This document shows, piece after piece, positions 35,638-44,622 of a stretch of 64,000 bases of DNA. The position numbers and the translations under genes were made by a program. The stretch covers positions 62,001 through 126,000 of the forward strand of contig NZ_AUMF01000014.1 of NCBI RefSeq assembly GCF_000430545.1. The letters run 5' to 3'. Origin of the DNA: Tenacibaculum ovolyticum DSM 18103. Its GTDB lineage: Bacteria; Bacteroidota; Bacteroidia; Flavobacteriales; Flavobacteriaceae. The stretch's first letter is position 1, and every line of letters begins with the position of its first letter. The notes under the pieces are model-generated. The model was not told the origin of the DNA. It saw only the letters and a list, made by a program, of their open reading frames with translations, and did no database searches.

Positions 35638-36516
35638 TTAATTAAGGCTACAACATTTTTTATATTTAAGTCCGCTGTTGCAAGGGCAGGGATCGTTTCT
35701 AGAAGCATCAACTCGTTTTAAATGTAAGTTTTTATCATCCATATCTTGCTTAAATATTTTTTCTAAAAGAAGGTATAGTTCAGGGTGTTTTCTTGCTAAT
35801 AATTTAGGACGTTCAAAAAAATATTCACTAGTTACTGAGAAAAATTCTGCTTTATTAGTACCACCATAAGGATTAATGTCAGAAGTTTCATTGTAAATTT
35901 CTTCCATTTTTTTATTAATTAAATCTATCCAGGGAATAGTATATTGTTTTTCTAACAATACGTTGGGTACGCCATCTATATTACCATCGAGCTTATCGAT
36001 TAAATGTACAAATTCATGAATGGCTGTGTTTTTTTTATCCGATTCATTGTCAAAACCTAAATGTAAAGCAGGTTTTGATAAAATCATTTTTCCCTCTAAA
36101 TAACCATTACCAACCATTCCTAAAACCCTACGATTGTCTCCTTCGGTTTCAAGTTGTTCGTTAAACATTGTTGGATATAATATAACTTCTGAAATATTTG
36201 GGTATCTCCATTCAGGAAAATTAAAAATAGGTATTACAGCACTCGAGGCTATTAAAAGTTTGTCTGTAATAGTAACAGAGGTATCTACACCAATAATATT
36301 ACAGCTTAGTATAAATTCATGTACTTTATATTCAAATAACTTTTTTTCATCAACAGATAGGGCGTTATAGAAGGCAACTTTGTTTGTTAAAGTAATAGTC
36401 CATTCTTTAGAAAAAGAAGTACTTGGTGTTATCGATTTAGGAGTTGCTGTTTTTTTGTTACTATTACTTATTAAAAAAATAACAAGAATAATTATTACAG
36501 AGGAAAATAAGATCAT
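35638..36516 (-). CDS. MtfA-like zinc peptidase with C-terminal SEC-C motif
   Basis: A 292-residue protein with one N-terminal membrane segment (residues 1-18). The core matches the MtfA/M90 family: LLIASSAVIPIFNFPEW, GKMILSKPALHLGF, then AIHEFVHLIDKLDG with HExxH (H167, E168, H171) and GGTNKAEFFSVTSEYFFE, which supplies the third ligand. The tail NDPCPCNSGLKYKKCC is a SEC-C zinc motif, as in SecA. E. coli MtfA titrates the repressor Mlc and has weak peptidase activity. Membrane anchor plus SEC-C is not the E. coli architecture. Starts 18 bp after the nucleotidyltransferase gene. Confidence 0.88.
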   Translation of the reverse strand: MILFSSVIIILVIFLISNSNKKTATPKSITPSTSFSKEWTITLTNKVAFYNALSVDEKKLFEYKVHEFILSCNIIGVDTSVTITDKLLIASSAVIPIFNFPEWRYPNISEVILYPTMFNEQLETEGDNRRVLGMVGNGYLEGKMILSKPALHLGFDNESDKKNTAIHEFVHLIDKLDGNIDGVPNVLLEKQYTIPWIDLINKKMEEIYNETSDINPYGGTNKAEFFSVTSEYFFERPKLLARKHPELYLLLEKIFKQDMDDKNLHLKRVDASRNDPCPCNSGLKYKKCCSLN

Positions 36517-36534
36517 TTATTAAGCGTGCAATTT

Positions 36535-37101
36535 TTAATTAATTATTTTGTAATCGGTGTTTATTTTTAAATTAGGCCATTTAGCAATCCAATTTTTATT
36601 TTCAATTCTAGCTTTGTAAACAGATAAATTAAAATTTGGTGTTGGTATCACCAAAAGGTTAAATAAATCATCTAAACCATAAGGAGCAATATACTCAATT
36701 TTATTTTCTGAATTTAATCTTACTGCTATTGCGGTTGCAGTTTCGGGCCAAAAAGAAATAGCATCATTACAATTTATATATTGTTTGTGTTTGTTTTTTA
36801 CGTGCATTCTTGCTTGATTCTTTACAGACCAATTTATATTGGGATTCTTTTTTTTTAAGCCGTTTTCAAGTGTTATATCGTACGTTTTTACAATGTTATT
36901 TTTGTTAAAATGTATAACATCTATATCATTAAGTATTGTTCTGGTTTTTTGGTGTTCTTCATCCCAAATTTTATTTCTAACAAAACCAGCACCAATCCAA
37001 CAATCACTAAGGTTTAAATTACTTACTGTTTTTAAAACAGTAAGCATCCATTCATCACTTTTAATAATTTGTATAAGCTTGTGTTCTAATGTTTGATTCA
37101 T
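36535..37101 (-). CDS. Nucleotidyltransferase-fold family protein
   Basis: A 188-residue protein that fits the NTP_transf_6-type family (formerly DUF925). Seen are SDCWIGAGFVRNKIWDE, LNDIDVIHFNK with the paired acidic residues, and YGLDDLFNLLVIPTP. The NDIDV acidic pair and the preceding G-G/A-F pattern are nucleotidyltransferase-like. The substrate is unknown; no linked target gene is evident. Eighteen bases separate it from the MtfA-like gene, suggesting cotranscription. Confidence 0.8.
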   Translation of the reverse strand: MNQTLEHKLIQIIKSDEWMLTVLKTVSNLNLSDCWIGAGFVRNKIWDEEHQKTRTILNDIDVIHFNKNNIVKTYDITLENGLKKKNPNINWSVKNQARMHVKNKHKQYINCNDAISFWPETATAIAVRLNSENKIEYIAPYGLDDLFNLLVIPTPNFNLSVYKARIENKNWIAKWPNLKINTDYKIIN

Positions 37102-37160
37102 TTCCTGTAAAGAACGATGTTTTGTATTTTAATTGACAGATAAGTTACGTTTAAAGTAAA

Positions 37161-37189
37161 AAAACAATTTAGATAGACTAAATTGTTTT
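37161..37189 (-). terminator. Terminator of the geranylgeranyl-reductase-family gene
   Basis: AAAACAATTTAG and CTAAATTGTTTT form a perfect 12-bp stem with loop ATAGA. On the minus strand it is followed by a run of T, directly after the stop of the gene at 37197. Confidence 0.8.
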
Positions 37190-37196
37190 TTATTTT

Positions 37197-38336
37197 TTAT
37201 GATACTAGTGATTTTATTTTGTTTGCTAAAGATTTTTTTATGTCTTTAGGATATGAGCGTTTACCATGAAAAACATCAGCCATAGCTTCACTAAAGTGCT
37301 GTCCATATTTTTTTAAGACCATGTTACGAAGCGTTTTTTGTTCGTAAAACCATTTAGATAAAAATAACCCTGTTTCTAATTCTGGTACTAATTTTTCATT
37401 TAGTTTTTCTAAGTACAATTCTTCTGCTTTTGCACTATCTAAATTAGCTTCAACAATTGCATCTGCAACTAATTTACCACTGTAAATTGCATTAGAAATA
37501 CCTTCTGCAGTAATAGGATCTGCAAAACCAGCTGCATCACCAATTAAAAAGACGTTATTTTTTACAAAACCATCTGTTCTTGGAGCTACCGGAATTTGAA
37601 AACCATGTTGTGATTCACTAAGAATGGTAGTAATCCCTATTGTTTTTAAATATTCGTTATAATATTCTTTTAAATTTATTTTTGTTCTACGAGCAGAAGC
37701 AACACCAACCGATAAGTGATTTTTTTTAGGGAAATTCCAAGCATATCCATAAGGAATCGCATCAATATCAAAACGAACTTCGTCTTTTAAACGGTTAAAA
37801 TCTTCTTCAGGTACTTCTACTTCATATTCTAAAGCAGGTATTAGTTTACGAGTATCTTCTTTCCATCCTGCCATTTTTGCGGTAGGACTTAAAGCACCGT
37901 CAGCTGCAATTACAAATTTAGCAGTAAGTTCTCCTTGAGAAGTTTCTAAGGTAATTTTATCATCAGAAAAATGAAGTTTTTTTAATTTGTGATCCTCTAA
38001 TAAGGTAACTCCAAATTCCTTTGCTTTTTTCACAATTAAATGATCAAAAGAATCTCTCATAATCATAGTAACTGTTGGGTCTTCTCTTTCAGTTTTAAAG
38101 TGTAGTTTATCTCCTAAGTAAATATCAATAGTGTGAAACTCTCTTTCAACAACTGAAGAAATATCAAAAGGTAAATCTTTACGACCTCTGTAAACAAAAC
38201 CACCGCCACAAGTTTTATAGCGAGGTAAAGTTTCTTTTTCTATTAGTACAGTTGATATACCGTTTTTGGCCAAATGAAAAGCAGTTGAAGCCCCTGAAGG
38301 TCCACTACCAATAATTGCCACATCATAATGCTTCAT
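37197..38336 (-). CDS. Geranylgeranyl reductase family FAD-dependent oxidoreductase
   Basis: The 379-residue flavoprotein has an N-terminal dinucleotide-binding motif, DVAIIGSGPSGASTAFHLA, then LPRYKTCGGG, the family's Cys-Gly motif. FVIAADGALSPTAKMAG and NNVFLIGDAAGFADPITAEGI (FAD binding) follow. Members reduce isoprenoid chains or hydroxylate aromatic rings. In flavobacteria the substrate could be a quinone, carotenoid or flexirubin-type precursor, but no such genes lie nearby. Monocistronic by its own terminator. Confidence 0.88.
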   Translation of the reverse strand: MKHYDVAIIGSGPSGASTAFHLAKNGISTVLIEKETLPRYKTCGGGFVYRGRKDLPFDISSVVEREFHTIDIYLGDKLHFKTEREDPTVTMIMRDSFDHLIVKKAKEFGVTLLEDHKLKKLHFSDDKITLETSQGELTAKFVIAADGALSPTAKMAGWKEDTRKLIPALEYEVEVPEEDFNRLKDEVRFDIDAIPYGYAWNFPKKNHLSVGVASARRTKINLKEYYNEYLKTIGITTILSESQHGFQIPVAPRTDGFVKNNVFLIGDAAGFADPITAEGISNAIYSGKLVADAIVEANLDSAKAEELYLEKLNEKLVPELETGLFLSKWFYEQKTLRNMVLKKYGQHFSEAMADVFHGKRSYPKDIKKSLANKIKSLVS

Positions 38337-38518
38337 AGTTAGTTGTTTGGAGTTGCAATATAAGGATTACAAACAAAATATGATAGTATATGGTAGCCGT
38401 ATAATATTCAGATTTTAATTGCTTTATAAATAGGAAGATATCTTTTTTTGAAAATTTTTGTTAATCGTTTTTAGGAGTGTTAATTGTTTGATTTACAGAA
38501 GTAAAGTTTCTTTTTTTT

Positions 38519-38539
38519 AAGGCTAATTTAATTAGCCTT
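38519..38539. promoter_or_regulatory. Palindrome in the divergent 540-bp regulatory region
   Basis: AAGGCTAATT and AATTAGCCTT flank a single central T. Neither strand has a T-tract after it, so it is not an obvious terminator. It lies upstream of the TATATTTG promoter box for the siderophore synthetase. The remainder of 38337-38876 holds the promoter and iron-box-like motif listed below and an inverted repeat TGTTAA-N7-TTAACA (38815-38833). Confidence 0.4.
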
Positions 38540-38570
38540 AAAATTATATTATTTGTAAGTATTTATTATA

Positions 38571-38578
38571 TATATTTG
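38571..38578 (+). promoter_or_regulatory. Candidate -7 box for the siderophore synthetase gene
   Basis: TATATTTG matches TAnnTTTG exactly, with TTTG at 38552-38555 as a possible -33 element (15-bp spacer, shorter than usual). The leader to the ATG at 38877 would be about 290 nt, which is long. Confidence 0.45.
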
Positions 38579-38586
38579 ATGTATTG

Positions 38587-38609
38587 TTATTTAGACTTAA
38601 TAAAAATAA
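38587..38609. promoter_or_regulatory. Iron-box-like 23-bp motif, copy 1
   Basis: TTATTTAGA, a variable centre and TAAAAATAA match 19 of 23 positions with 58701-58723. Here it sits just downstream of the TATATTTG box, where a bound repressor would block transcription. Function is inferred from the shared context of siderophore and receptor genes. Confidence 0.45.
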
Positions 38610-38876
38610 TAAAAAAGAAAGTGAAAATAATTATTAACAGTTATTTGATCTTTCTTCTGGTAGTTTATAGATGAAAAATATATAAAAAGGAATTGTATGT
38701 GTAAATAAGTTTCAAGAAGATAAAATCCATGACTTAATTAATATGCAGATTAAACAAATACTGTTTTAGTAATAAGAAATGAGATAGCAATTGCAAAATA
38801 TCTGAAATTTAACATGTTAAACCCCCGTTAACAATAAAAAATATTATTGAAATGATTATTTATAAAAGAAGAAATT

Positions 38877-41324
38877 ATGGAAAAACAAACTAATTACACG
38901 CAATTAGCTTCTAAGATGACTCAAACAGCTTTTTTAAACTGTTATATAAGAGATGTTAAGCAAGGTGGAGAAAAGTTTTTTAGAAAACCAAAACATGATT
39001 TAGTATTAGCTTCTTATTTTGAAGAAAGAGCACATACAAAGTGGTTAAAAATTGCATTAAATTTCTTAGAGCAAGATGTATTTTGTGCTTTAAGTTACTA
39101 CTCTTTAACAGGAAGACATCAGTATGAGTTTCCTTGTATTGTTAAAGATAGAAATAGTGGTGCTATTAAAGAGTTAGAATTTTTAGCTCTTTCTGAGTTA
39201 TTAATAGAAGAACACAATTCTACTGTTTCTTCTAAATCAAATGCTGCTGTTCAATTTGTAAAAAGTTTAGAAAATAGTAAAGCAAACACAGCAGCATTTT
39301 TAAAGTTTAGAAATGAAGAAACGAATGACATTTCAACTATTTTTAATAAAGAAATTTCATTTATTGATGCTGAACAATCATTATTAACAGGGCATTCTAT
39401 GCACCCAGTACCAAAAAGTAGGTCTAGAATGACAGATGAAGAATTGTTTAAGTATTCACCAGAAACTAAAGCAAGTTTTCAAATTGTTTATTTATTAGCA
39501 AATCCAAAATTTGTTTTAGAAAATAGCGCTAGGAAAAAGGCTATTACAACAGAAATTAAAGAGGATCTACAAGAAGGAGGGTATATAACTCCTGAAATAG
39601 AAGTATTGTTTGATTCTCATAAAGATTGGAAATTGATACCAATACATCCGTGGGAACTTTCTTACTTGAAGAAAAATAATACATCAGTTCAAAAACTAAT
39701 TTCAGAAAACAAATTAATTGAATTAGGTGCTTTAGGACCTTTATATACACCAACTTCTTCTGTTAGAACTTTATATAATAAAGACAGTCGATTTATGGTT
39801 AAATTATCATTACATGTTAAAATAACAAATTCTGAACGTTGTAATTTATATCATGAGTTATTAAGAGGTTGCGAGGTAAGTGCGTTGTTTAGAACAGAAT
39901 TCGGAGCAAAGTTTAAAGCATCAAACCCTAATTTTAAAATTATTGAAGACCCTGCATATATTACATTACAAGATCATGAGGGTGTTGTTATAAAAGGATT
40001 TAATACCAGTTTTAGAGATAATACAAAAGCCATTTTTAATGATAAAAAAGTAACAATGCTGGGTGAAATATGTCAAGATGGAGTTTTAGGGCATAGCAAT
40101 CGATTGCATAAAAATATAACAGATATAGCAAAACAAGATGGTATTTCAGTAAGTGAAGTATCTAGAAGATGGTTTGATTTGTATTTAGAGTTTTATTTAG
40201 AAGGAATTTTAGATGGTTATATAAATTTTGGTATGTTTTTCGAAGCGCATGGTCAAAATACTATGATTGAACTTGATGAAAAAGGATATCCTAGTAGTGT
40301 GTATTTTAGAGATAGTCAAGGGATTATTTTTCGAGAAAATAAATTGAAATTAGCAGCTGCTTACATTCCACATATTGCCTTAGAATCTCATTCTTTCCTG
40401 TCGGATGATGTACTTACACCTATTTATGTAAATTATATAATGATTAGTAACATTATAGGGCTAATTAATACTTTTGGAAGTAACGGGTTAGAAGAGGAGC
40501 ATACTTTATTAAAAATGGTTACTAAGCGACTTAAAAAATGGGAAAATAAGGATGATTCAGGAATTATTGATTTCATTTTAAAAAGAAGAACATGGAAGGT
40601 GAAAAGTAATTTATTAACCCGATTAAGTGGAGAAGATGAGGCAATGAATCCTGTAGATGGAGTAATACATGTTGCTTATAAAAATCCTTTATTATATGCA
40701 TATTACGAAAATGAATTATTGCACCCTTCATCTATGGATTATTGTTATGAAAACTATTTTGAAAAAGAAGGTGTGGCTATAAAGATTCGCCCTTTTAATA
40801 TAAATAAAGATCTAAATATGGTTCATGATTGGTTTAATAGAGAGCGAGCTTTAGCTTTTTGGAAAATGGATGGATCGATAAAAAAGTTAGAAGCATTTTA
40901 TATTTCTCTATTAGATATGGATTTTTCACATGCATATATAGGTGAAGTTAACGGAGATACTTGTTTTACTTTTGAGCCTTACTGGGCAATGCGCGATGTT
41001 GTAGGTGGATGTTATGATGCTAAGCCTACCGATTATGGTTTTCATTTTTTAATAGCAACAGAAGAAAAAGAAAAGAGAGAAACAGTTGTTTGTTTAAAAG
41101 CGGTGGCAGACTATTTATTTAGTTTTCCACAGGTAGAAAAGTGTATTCTAGAACCTGATGTAGCTGCTAAAGCAATGGCTATTGTTTTAGAAAGAGCAGG
41201 GTTTTATTTAGATAAGGTAATTGAGCAACCTCATAAAACATCGAATCTTTTTTATAATACAAAATCAAATTTTTCGGAACAATTTCCCTCTATAGCAAAA
41301 AAAGAATTAGCGCTAAATAAATAA
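38877..41324 (+). CDS. NIS siderophore synthetase fused to an IucB-like acyltransferase
   Basis: The 815-residue protein joins two activities. Residues of about 1-600 are an IucA/IucC-type NRPS-independent siderophore synthetase with the ATP-binding motif EQSLLTGHSMHPVPKSRSR (H176 to R182), VKLSLHVKITNSERCNL, and FEAHGQNTMI-DSQGIIF near the active site. Residues of about 632-815 are a GNAT-type domain like IucB/AlcB (IKIRPFNINKDLNMVHDWFN, YIGEVNGDTCFTFEPYW, CILEPDVAAKAMAIVLERAGF). The enzyme should acylate a hydroxylamine and condense it through an adenylate. Bifunctional enzymes with both activities are known for bisucaberin-type siderophores, though with the acyltransferase N-terminal in BibC. 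No decarboxylase or N-hydroxylase gene is nearby. Confidence 0.92.
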   Translation: MEKQTNYTQLASKMTQTAFLNCYIRDVKQGGEKFFRKPKHDLVLASYFEERAHTKWLKIALNFLEQDVFCALSYYSLTGRHQYEFPCIVKDRNSGAIKELEFLALSELLIEEHNSTVSSKSNAAVQFVKSLENSKANTAAFLKFRNEETNDISTIFNKEISFIDAEQSLLTGHSMHPVPKSRSRMTDEELFKYSPETKASFQIVYLLANPKFVLENSARKKAITTEIKEDLQEGGYITPEIEVLFDSHKDWKLIPIHPWELSYLKKNNTSVQKLISENKLIELGALGPLYTPTSSVRTLYNKDSRFMVKLSLHVKITNSERCNLYHELLRGCEVSALFRTEFGAKFKASNPNFKIIEDPAYITLQDHEGVVIKGFNTSFRDNTKAIFNDKKVTMLGEICQDGVLGHSNRLHKNITDIAKQDGISVSEVSRRWFDLYLEFYLEGILDGYINFGMFFEAHGQNTMIELDEKGYPSSVYFRDSQGIIFRENKLKLAAAYIPHIALESHSFLSDDVLTPIYVNYIMISNIIGLINTFGSNGLEEEHTLLKMVTKRLKKWENKDDSGIIDFILKRRTWKVKSNLLTRLSGEDEAMNPVDGVIHVAYKNPLLYAYYENELLHPSSMDYCYENYFEKEGVAIKIRPFNINKDLNMVHDWFNRERALAFWKMDGSIKKLEAFYISLLDMDFSHAYIGEVNGDTCFTFEPYWAMRDVVGGCYDAKPTDYGFHFLIATEEKEKRETVVCLKAVADYLFSFPQVEKCILEPDVAAKAMAIVLERAGFYLDKVIEQPHKTSNLFYNTKSNFSEQFPSIAKKELALNK

Positions 41325-41326
41325 TT

Positions 41327-41434
41327 ATGGGCATTACCAAGATAATAGATTATTTAAATGTTCGGTTAGCGCCTTTTAATATCGGTTTGGTAGCTTTGGG
41401 TGAATCTCTTATTTTAAAAAGTATAAATGTTTAA
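41327..41434 (+). CDS. Possible 35-residue small ORF between synthetase and exporter genes
   Basis: ATG 41327 lies 2 bp after the synthetase stop and the frame ends inside the MFS start region, overlapping it by 8 bp. The peptide MGITKIIDYLNVRLAPFNIG is amphipathic to hydrophobic. The arrangement would suit translational coupling. It may equally be a chance frame or a remnant. No homologue is recalled. Confidence 0.25.
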   Translation: MGITKIIDYLNVRLAPFNIGLVALGESLILKSINV

Positions 41435-42632
41435 GAAATTACTAACTACTTATGCTTCTTCATTTCAGGGACTTTCTAAAGAAGTTTGGTATTTATCGAT
41501 AGCAATGTTTATTAACAGAGCAGGTACTATGGTTATTCCTTTTATGTCTTTGTATTTAACATCGCATTATAAGTATTCGTTAACAGATGTGGCTTGGGTA
41601 TTATCTTCTTTTGGATTAGGAGGCGTGTTTGGCTCTTATATTGGAGGAGTTTTATCAGATAAAAAAGGATTTTACCCAATACTACTAATAGGTTTTATAA
41701 CACCAGGTTTATTTTTAATTCCGTTAGGTTATCTAACGGAATTTTATATGCTTTGTACAGGTGTTTTTATCATTGCAATGCTAGCTGAGTTTTCAAAACC
41801 AGCAGCTTTTGTGGCAATTTTTAATTATAGTAGTGATGAAAATAGAACTAGATCAGTATCGTTATTAAGACTTTCTATTCATTTAGGTTTATCATTAGGG
41901 CCCTTTTTAGGTGGTTTTTTAATCGTATACACAACATATAAGAGCCTTTTTTTTATTGATGGAATTACTTGCATACTATCAGGGGTTTTTGTCGTTTTAT
42001 TTTTGAAAAAAAATGAAATAACAGCTAGTTTAAAGAAAGTTAAATCTAAAAAAACTTTAAAAGTTTCAAAAGTATTCTTTAGTTATATGATTGTTACATT
42101 TATCATGACTTTTGTTTACATACAACTGTTAGCTACTCTACCATTGTTTTATAAACAGATATATTCGTTTTCTGAAGTTGTTATAGGGATTATCATAGGA
42201 ATAAATGGTTTTTTAATTTTTGTTTTTGAAATGCCATTAGTTCATTATCTAGAGAGAAAAGGTATTGCAAAGCAACAAATCTTAAAGTTTAGCTTAGTGA
42301 TGTTTAGTGCCAGTTTTTTACTATTAGCAATGCCGAGCCATATTGTATTTATAATAGTATCTATTATATTATTTTCATTAGCACAGTCTATTGGTTTTCC
42401 TTTTCTAAACACATTAGTACTTAATGAAAGTTCTTCTGAAACTAAAGGAAGAGATATGGGGTATTTTACTATTTCTGTGGCAATAGGTAAACTTGTTGGA
42501 TTAAATGTAGGATTACAGTTAGTTGACTATTTAGGGTATGCAAAAACCTGGGTTTTCATGATTGTTTTACTTGTTGTAGCTTTTGTTTTTGTGAAAAATA
42601 AGAATAACGAACTTAAAAAAAGTACTTTTTAA
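41427..42632 (+). CDS. MFS transporter, probable siderophore exporter
   Basis: The 401-residue protein has about twelve membrane segments and MFS signatures: GSYIGGVLSDKKGFYP (motif A-like) in the first half and RSVSLLRLSIHLGLSLGPFLGG as the motif C-like region. It lies 102 bp after the NIS synthetase gene on the same strand, with only a possible small ORF between. MFS proteins in this position usually export the siderophore made by the upstream enzyme. A hairpin terminator follows. The substrate is inferred from context. Confidence 0.85.
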   Translation: MFKKLLTTYASSFQGLSKEVWYLSIAMFINRAGTMVIPFMSLYLTSHYKYSLTDVAWVLSSFGLGGVFGSYIGGVLSDKKGFYPILLIGFITPGLFLIPLGYLTEFYMLCTGVFIIAMLAEFSKPAAFVAIFNYSSDENRTRSVSLLRLSIHLGLSLGPFLGGFLIVYTTYKSLFFIDGITCILSGVFVVLFLKKNEITASLKKVKSKKTLKVSKVFFSYMIVTFIMTFVYIQLLATLPLFYKQIYSFSEVVIGIIIGINGFLIFVFEMPLVHYLERKGIAKQQILKFSLVMFSASFLLLAMPSHIVFIIVSIILFSLAQSIGFPFLNTLVLNESSSETKGRDMGYFTISVAIGKLVGLNVGLQLVDYLGYAKTWVFMIVLLVVAFVFVKNKNNELKKSTF

Positions 42633-42655
42633 AAAAGGATATTAATAATAAAATT

Positions 42656-42692
42656 AAAAAGATGGATGAGTTTTCTCTTATCCATTTTTTTT
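42656..42692. terminator. Terminator between convergent MFS and endonuclease/phosphatase genes
   Basis: AAAAAGATGGAT-GAG pairs with CTC-TT-ATCCATTTTTTTT through a TTTT loop and a 2-nt bulge. A- and T-tracts on both sides allow use in either direction. Confidence 0.7.
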
Positions 42693-42711
42693 AGTTTTAA
42701 AGTGTAAAAAA

Positions 42712-43725
42712 TTACCAATGCAAACGAGTCATAATAGGGTAGTGGTCTGATAATTTAACCATATGAAAAGTTTTATAATGATTTATTGTAGCTTCATTGT
42801 CAGTTAAAATAAAATCTATTCGCATTGGGTACACATATCTAAAAGATTTACCTAAACCAATACCGGCATCTATAAAAGCATCTTTTTTATCTTTTATAAG
42901 CTGGTTATATACCCAAGAAAAGGAAGTGTTATTAAAGTCTCCACAAATAATTTTTTTACCTTTCCAACCTTTTTCATGGTGTAAAATAAGTTCTGTTTGG
43001 TCTACCTGTTTTACAAAACCTTTTGCTAAACGTTTAAATAAGCGTTCAGAATCTTTTTCACCAAAATTCTCTTTATTAGGGTTTACTTTTAATGATTCTA
43101 GATGAACATTATATACTCTAATAGTGTCCTTTTTTTTAATAATGTCTACAAAAATAGCATTATTGGCACTGTTTTTAAAATCTAAAGAACCTGAGTTTAT
43201 AATTTTGTATTTTGAGTAAATTGCAAGACCAAATTTATTAGCTTTTGATTTGTATTTTTTGAATTTATATGGAAGTTTTATGTCTAATGATTTAGATTGA
43301 TAAAACTCTTGCATTGTAAGAATATCAGGATCTTCATTATTAATGAATTCGTATATTTTTTGCTCGGTAGTTTCATCTTCTAAATGTTTGTAATGATTAA
43401 ATAAACGAACATTATAGCTCATTACTTTTACATCGTTATTTAAAATAAGTTCTTTTTTTGAAAATTTAATAAGTGGTGAAGAAATAAAAACACCAAGAGT
43501 TAAAATGAAAAAAGAAAGTAACGCATTTTTATGAAGGTTAAATGCCCAGTATATAAAAAAAGCAAAATTCAATACTATTAATAAAGGTACAAATAAGCTA
43601 AAAACTGCTACTGCAGGTATTACTTTAGGTGACACATATGGTAAAACATAAGAAAATAACAAAACAGTTGCAAGAACTGAATTGATAAAGAAAAGAAGTT
43701 TATGTAAAATTGAATATCTTTTCAT
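42712..43725 (-). CDS. Membrane-anchored endonuclease/exonuclease/phosphatase family protein
   Basis: A 337-residue protein with three N-terminal membrane segments (residues of about 10-90), then an EEP domain. VMSYNVRLF, DILTMQEFYQ (metal-binding Glu), YNVHLESLKV, KIICGDFNNT and MRIDFILTD with SDHYP give the expected Asn, Glu, Asp and His catalytic set. EEP enzymes cut phosphodiester bonds in DNA, phospholipids or other phosphate esters. The topology puts the domain outside the cytoplasm if the third helix exits. It is the last gene of a tight operon with two rhomboids and mutL. Confidence 0.88.
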   Translation of the reverse strand: MKRYSILHKLLFFINSVLATVLLFSYVLPYVSPKVIPAVAVFSLFVPLLIVLNFAFFIYWAFNLHKNALLSFFILTLGVFISSPLIKFSKKELILNNDVKVMSYNVRLFNHYKHLEDETTEQKIYEFINNEDPDILTMQEFYQSKSLDIKLPYKFKKYKSKANKFGLAIYSKYKIINSGSLDFKNSANNAIFVDIIKKKDTIRVYNVHLESLKVNPNKENFGEKDSERLFKRLAKGFVKQVDQTELILHHEKGWKGKKIICGDFNNTSFSWVYNQLIKDKKDAFIDAGIGLGKSFRYVYPMRIDFILTDNEATINHYKTFHMVKLSDHYPIMTRLHW

Positions 43726-43729
43726 TTAA

Positions 43730-44602
43730 TTATTTTCCTTGTTTAAATAAAAAATCTTTTTCATTTTTAGTTAATGTATCATAACCCGATTTACCAATTT
43801 TATCTAGAATATTATCTATTTCTTGTTGGTTTTTCGATTTATTAAAAGTTCCTTTAGGTGTTGTTTTCTTAACTGGTTTTTTACCAGATTTGTAAACTGT
43901 TTTTAAAGGTTTTTCTTTCTTCTCAAAGAATTTTTTAAAAGGTTTAAAAATTTCTAACTCTTTATTGCTTGCACTAGCAACATATAAAAAACCAAATAAA
44001 GCACCACCTATATGTGCTAAATGTCCACCTGCATTTCCAGCAGGAATTTGAATAATGTCAATAGCTATCCAAATACATGCAAGTATCCATAATTTAACGA
44101 AGCCAACTAAAGGAAATTTTAATTCATAAGTAGGAATATAAGTAGCTATACCTATAAAAATAGCTGAAATACCAGCAGATGCTCCTAGTAATACACTATT
44201 GTCTGCTACTCGTTGTAGTGCAGGAAAAAAACTATAACTAGCAATAAAAATAGCTCCTCCGAAAAGTGTTCCTAAAATATAAAAATTAAGTAATTGTTTT
44301 GAAGTGAAATATTGTTTAAATAAATGACCTATATAGAATAAGGCAATTAAATTTAAGAGTATATGAAGAAAGCCGGTGTGTAAAAAACCATAAGTTATAA
44401 TCGTCCATGGTTTTGATAAGAATTCATTGAAATTTGCAGGTAAAGCAAACCATTCAATAAGCAAGTTATTGCTAGATTGAAATAAAAAACCGAAAGTGTT
44501 GGTTATGAAAACTAATAGAAAAACAGCTAGGTTAACATAGATAAGTTTCTCTATGATACCAGCATTTTTAAATCTATATTTTAAGTTATCTAATATGTTC
44601 AT
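43730..44602 (-). CDS. Rhomboid family intramembrane serine protease
   Basis: The 290-residue membrane protein has the rhomboid pattern: a WTIITYGFLHTGFLHILLN segment, catalytic Ser142 in GASAG and His197 in GGHLAHIGGALFG. The cytosolic C-terminal tail (about 75 residues, Lys-rich) contains YKSGKKPVKKTTPKG and DNILDKIGKSGYDTLT, a tail common in Bacteroidota rhomboids. Substrates are unknown. It starts 20 bp after a second rhomboid gene and 4 bp before the EEP gene. Confidence 0.92.
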   Translation of the reverse strand: MNILDNLKYRFKNAGIIEKLIYVNLAVFLLVFITNTFGFLFQSSNNLLIEWFALPANFNEFLSKPWTIITYGFLHTGFLHILLNLIALFYIGHLFKQYFTSKQLLNFYILGTLFGGAIFIASYSFFPALQRVADNSVLLGASAGISAIFIGIATYIPTYELKFPLVGFVKLWILACIWIAIDIIQIPAGNAGGHLAHIGGALFGFLYVASASNKELEIFKPFKKFFEKKEKPLKTVYKSGKKPVKKTTPKGTFNKSKNQQEIDNILDKIGKSGYDTLTKNEKDFLFKQGK

Positions 44603-44622
44603 CAGTTTTTTACTTTAATAAA

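Noticed and set aside
38519..38539. Rho-independent terminator in the divergent region
   Set aside because: The palindrome has no T-tract following it on either strand, and both flanking genes diverge from it.
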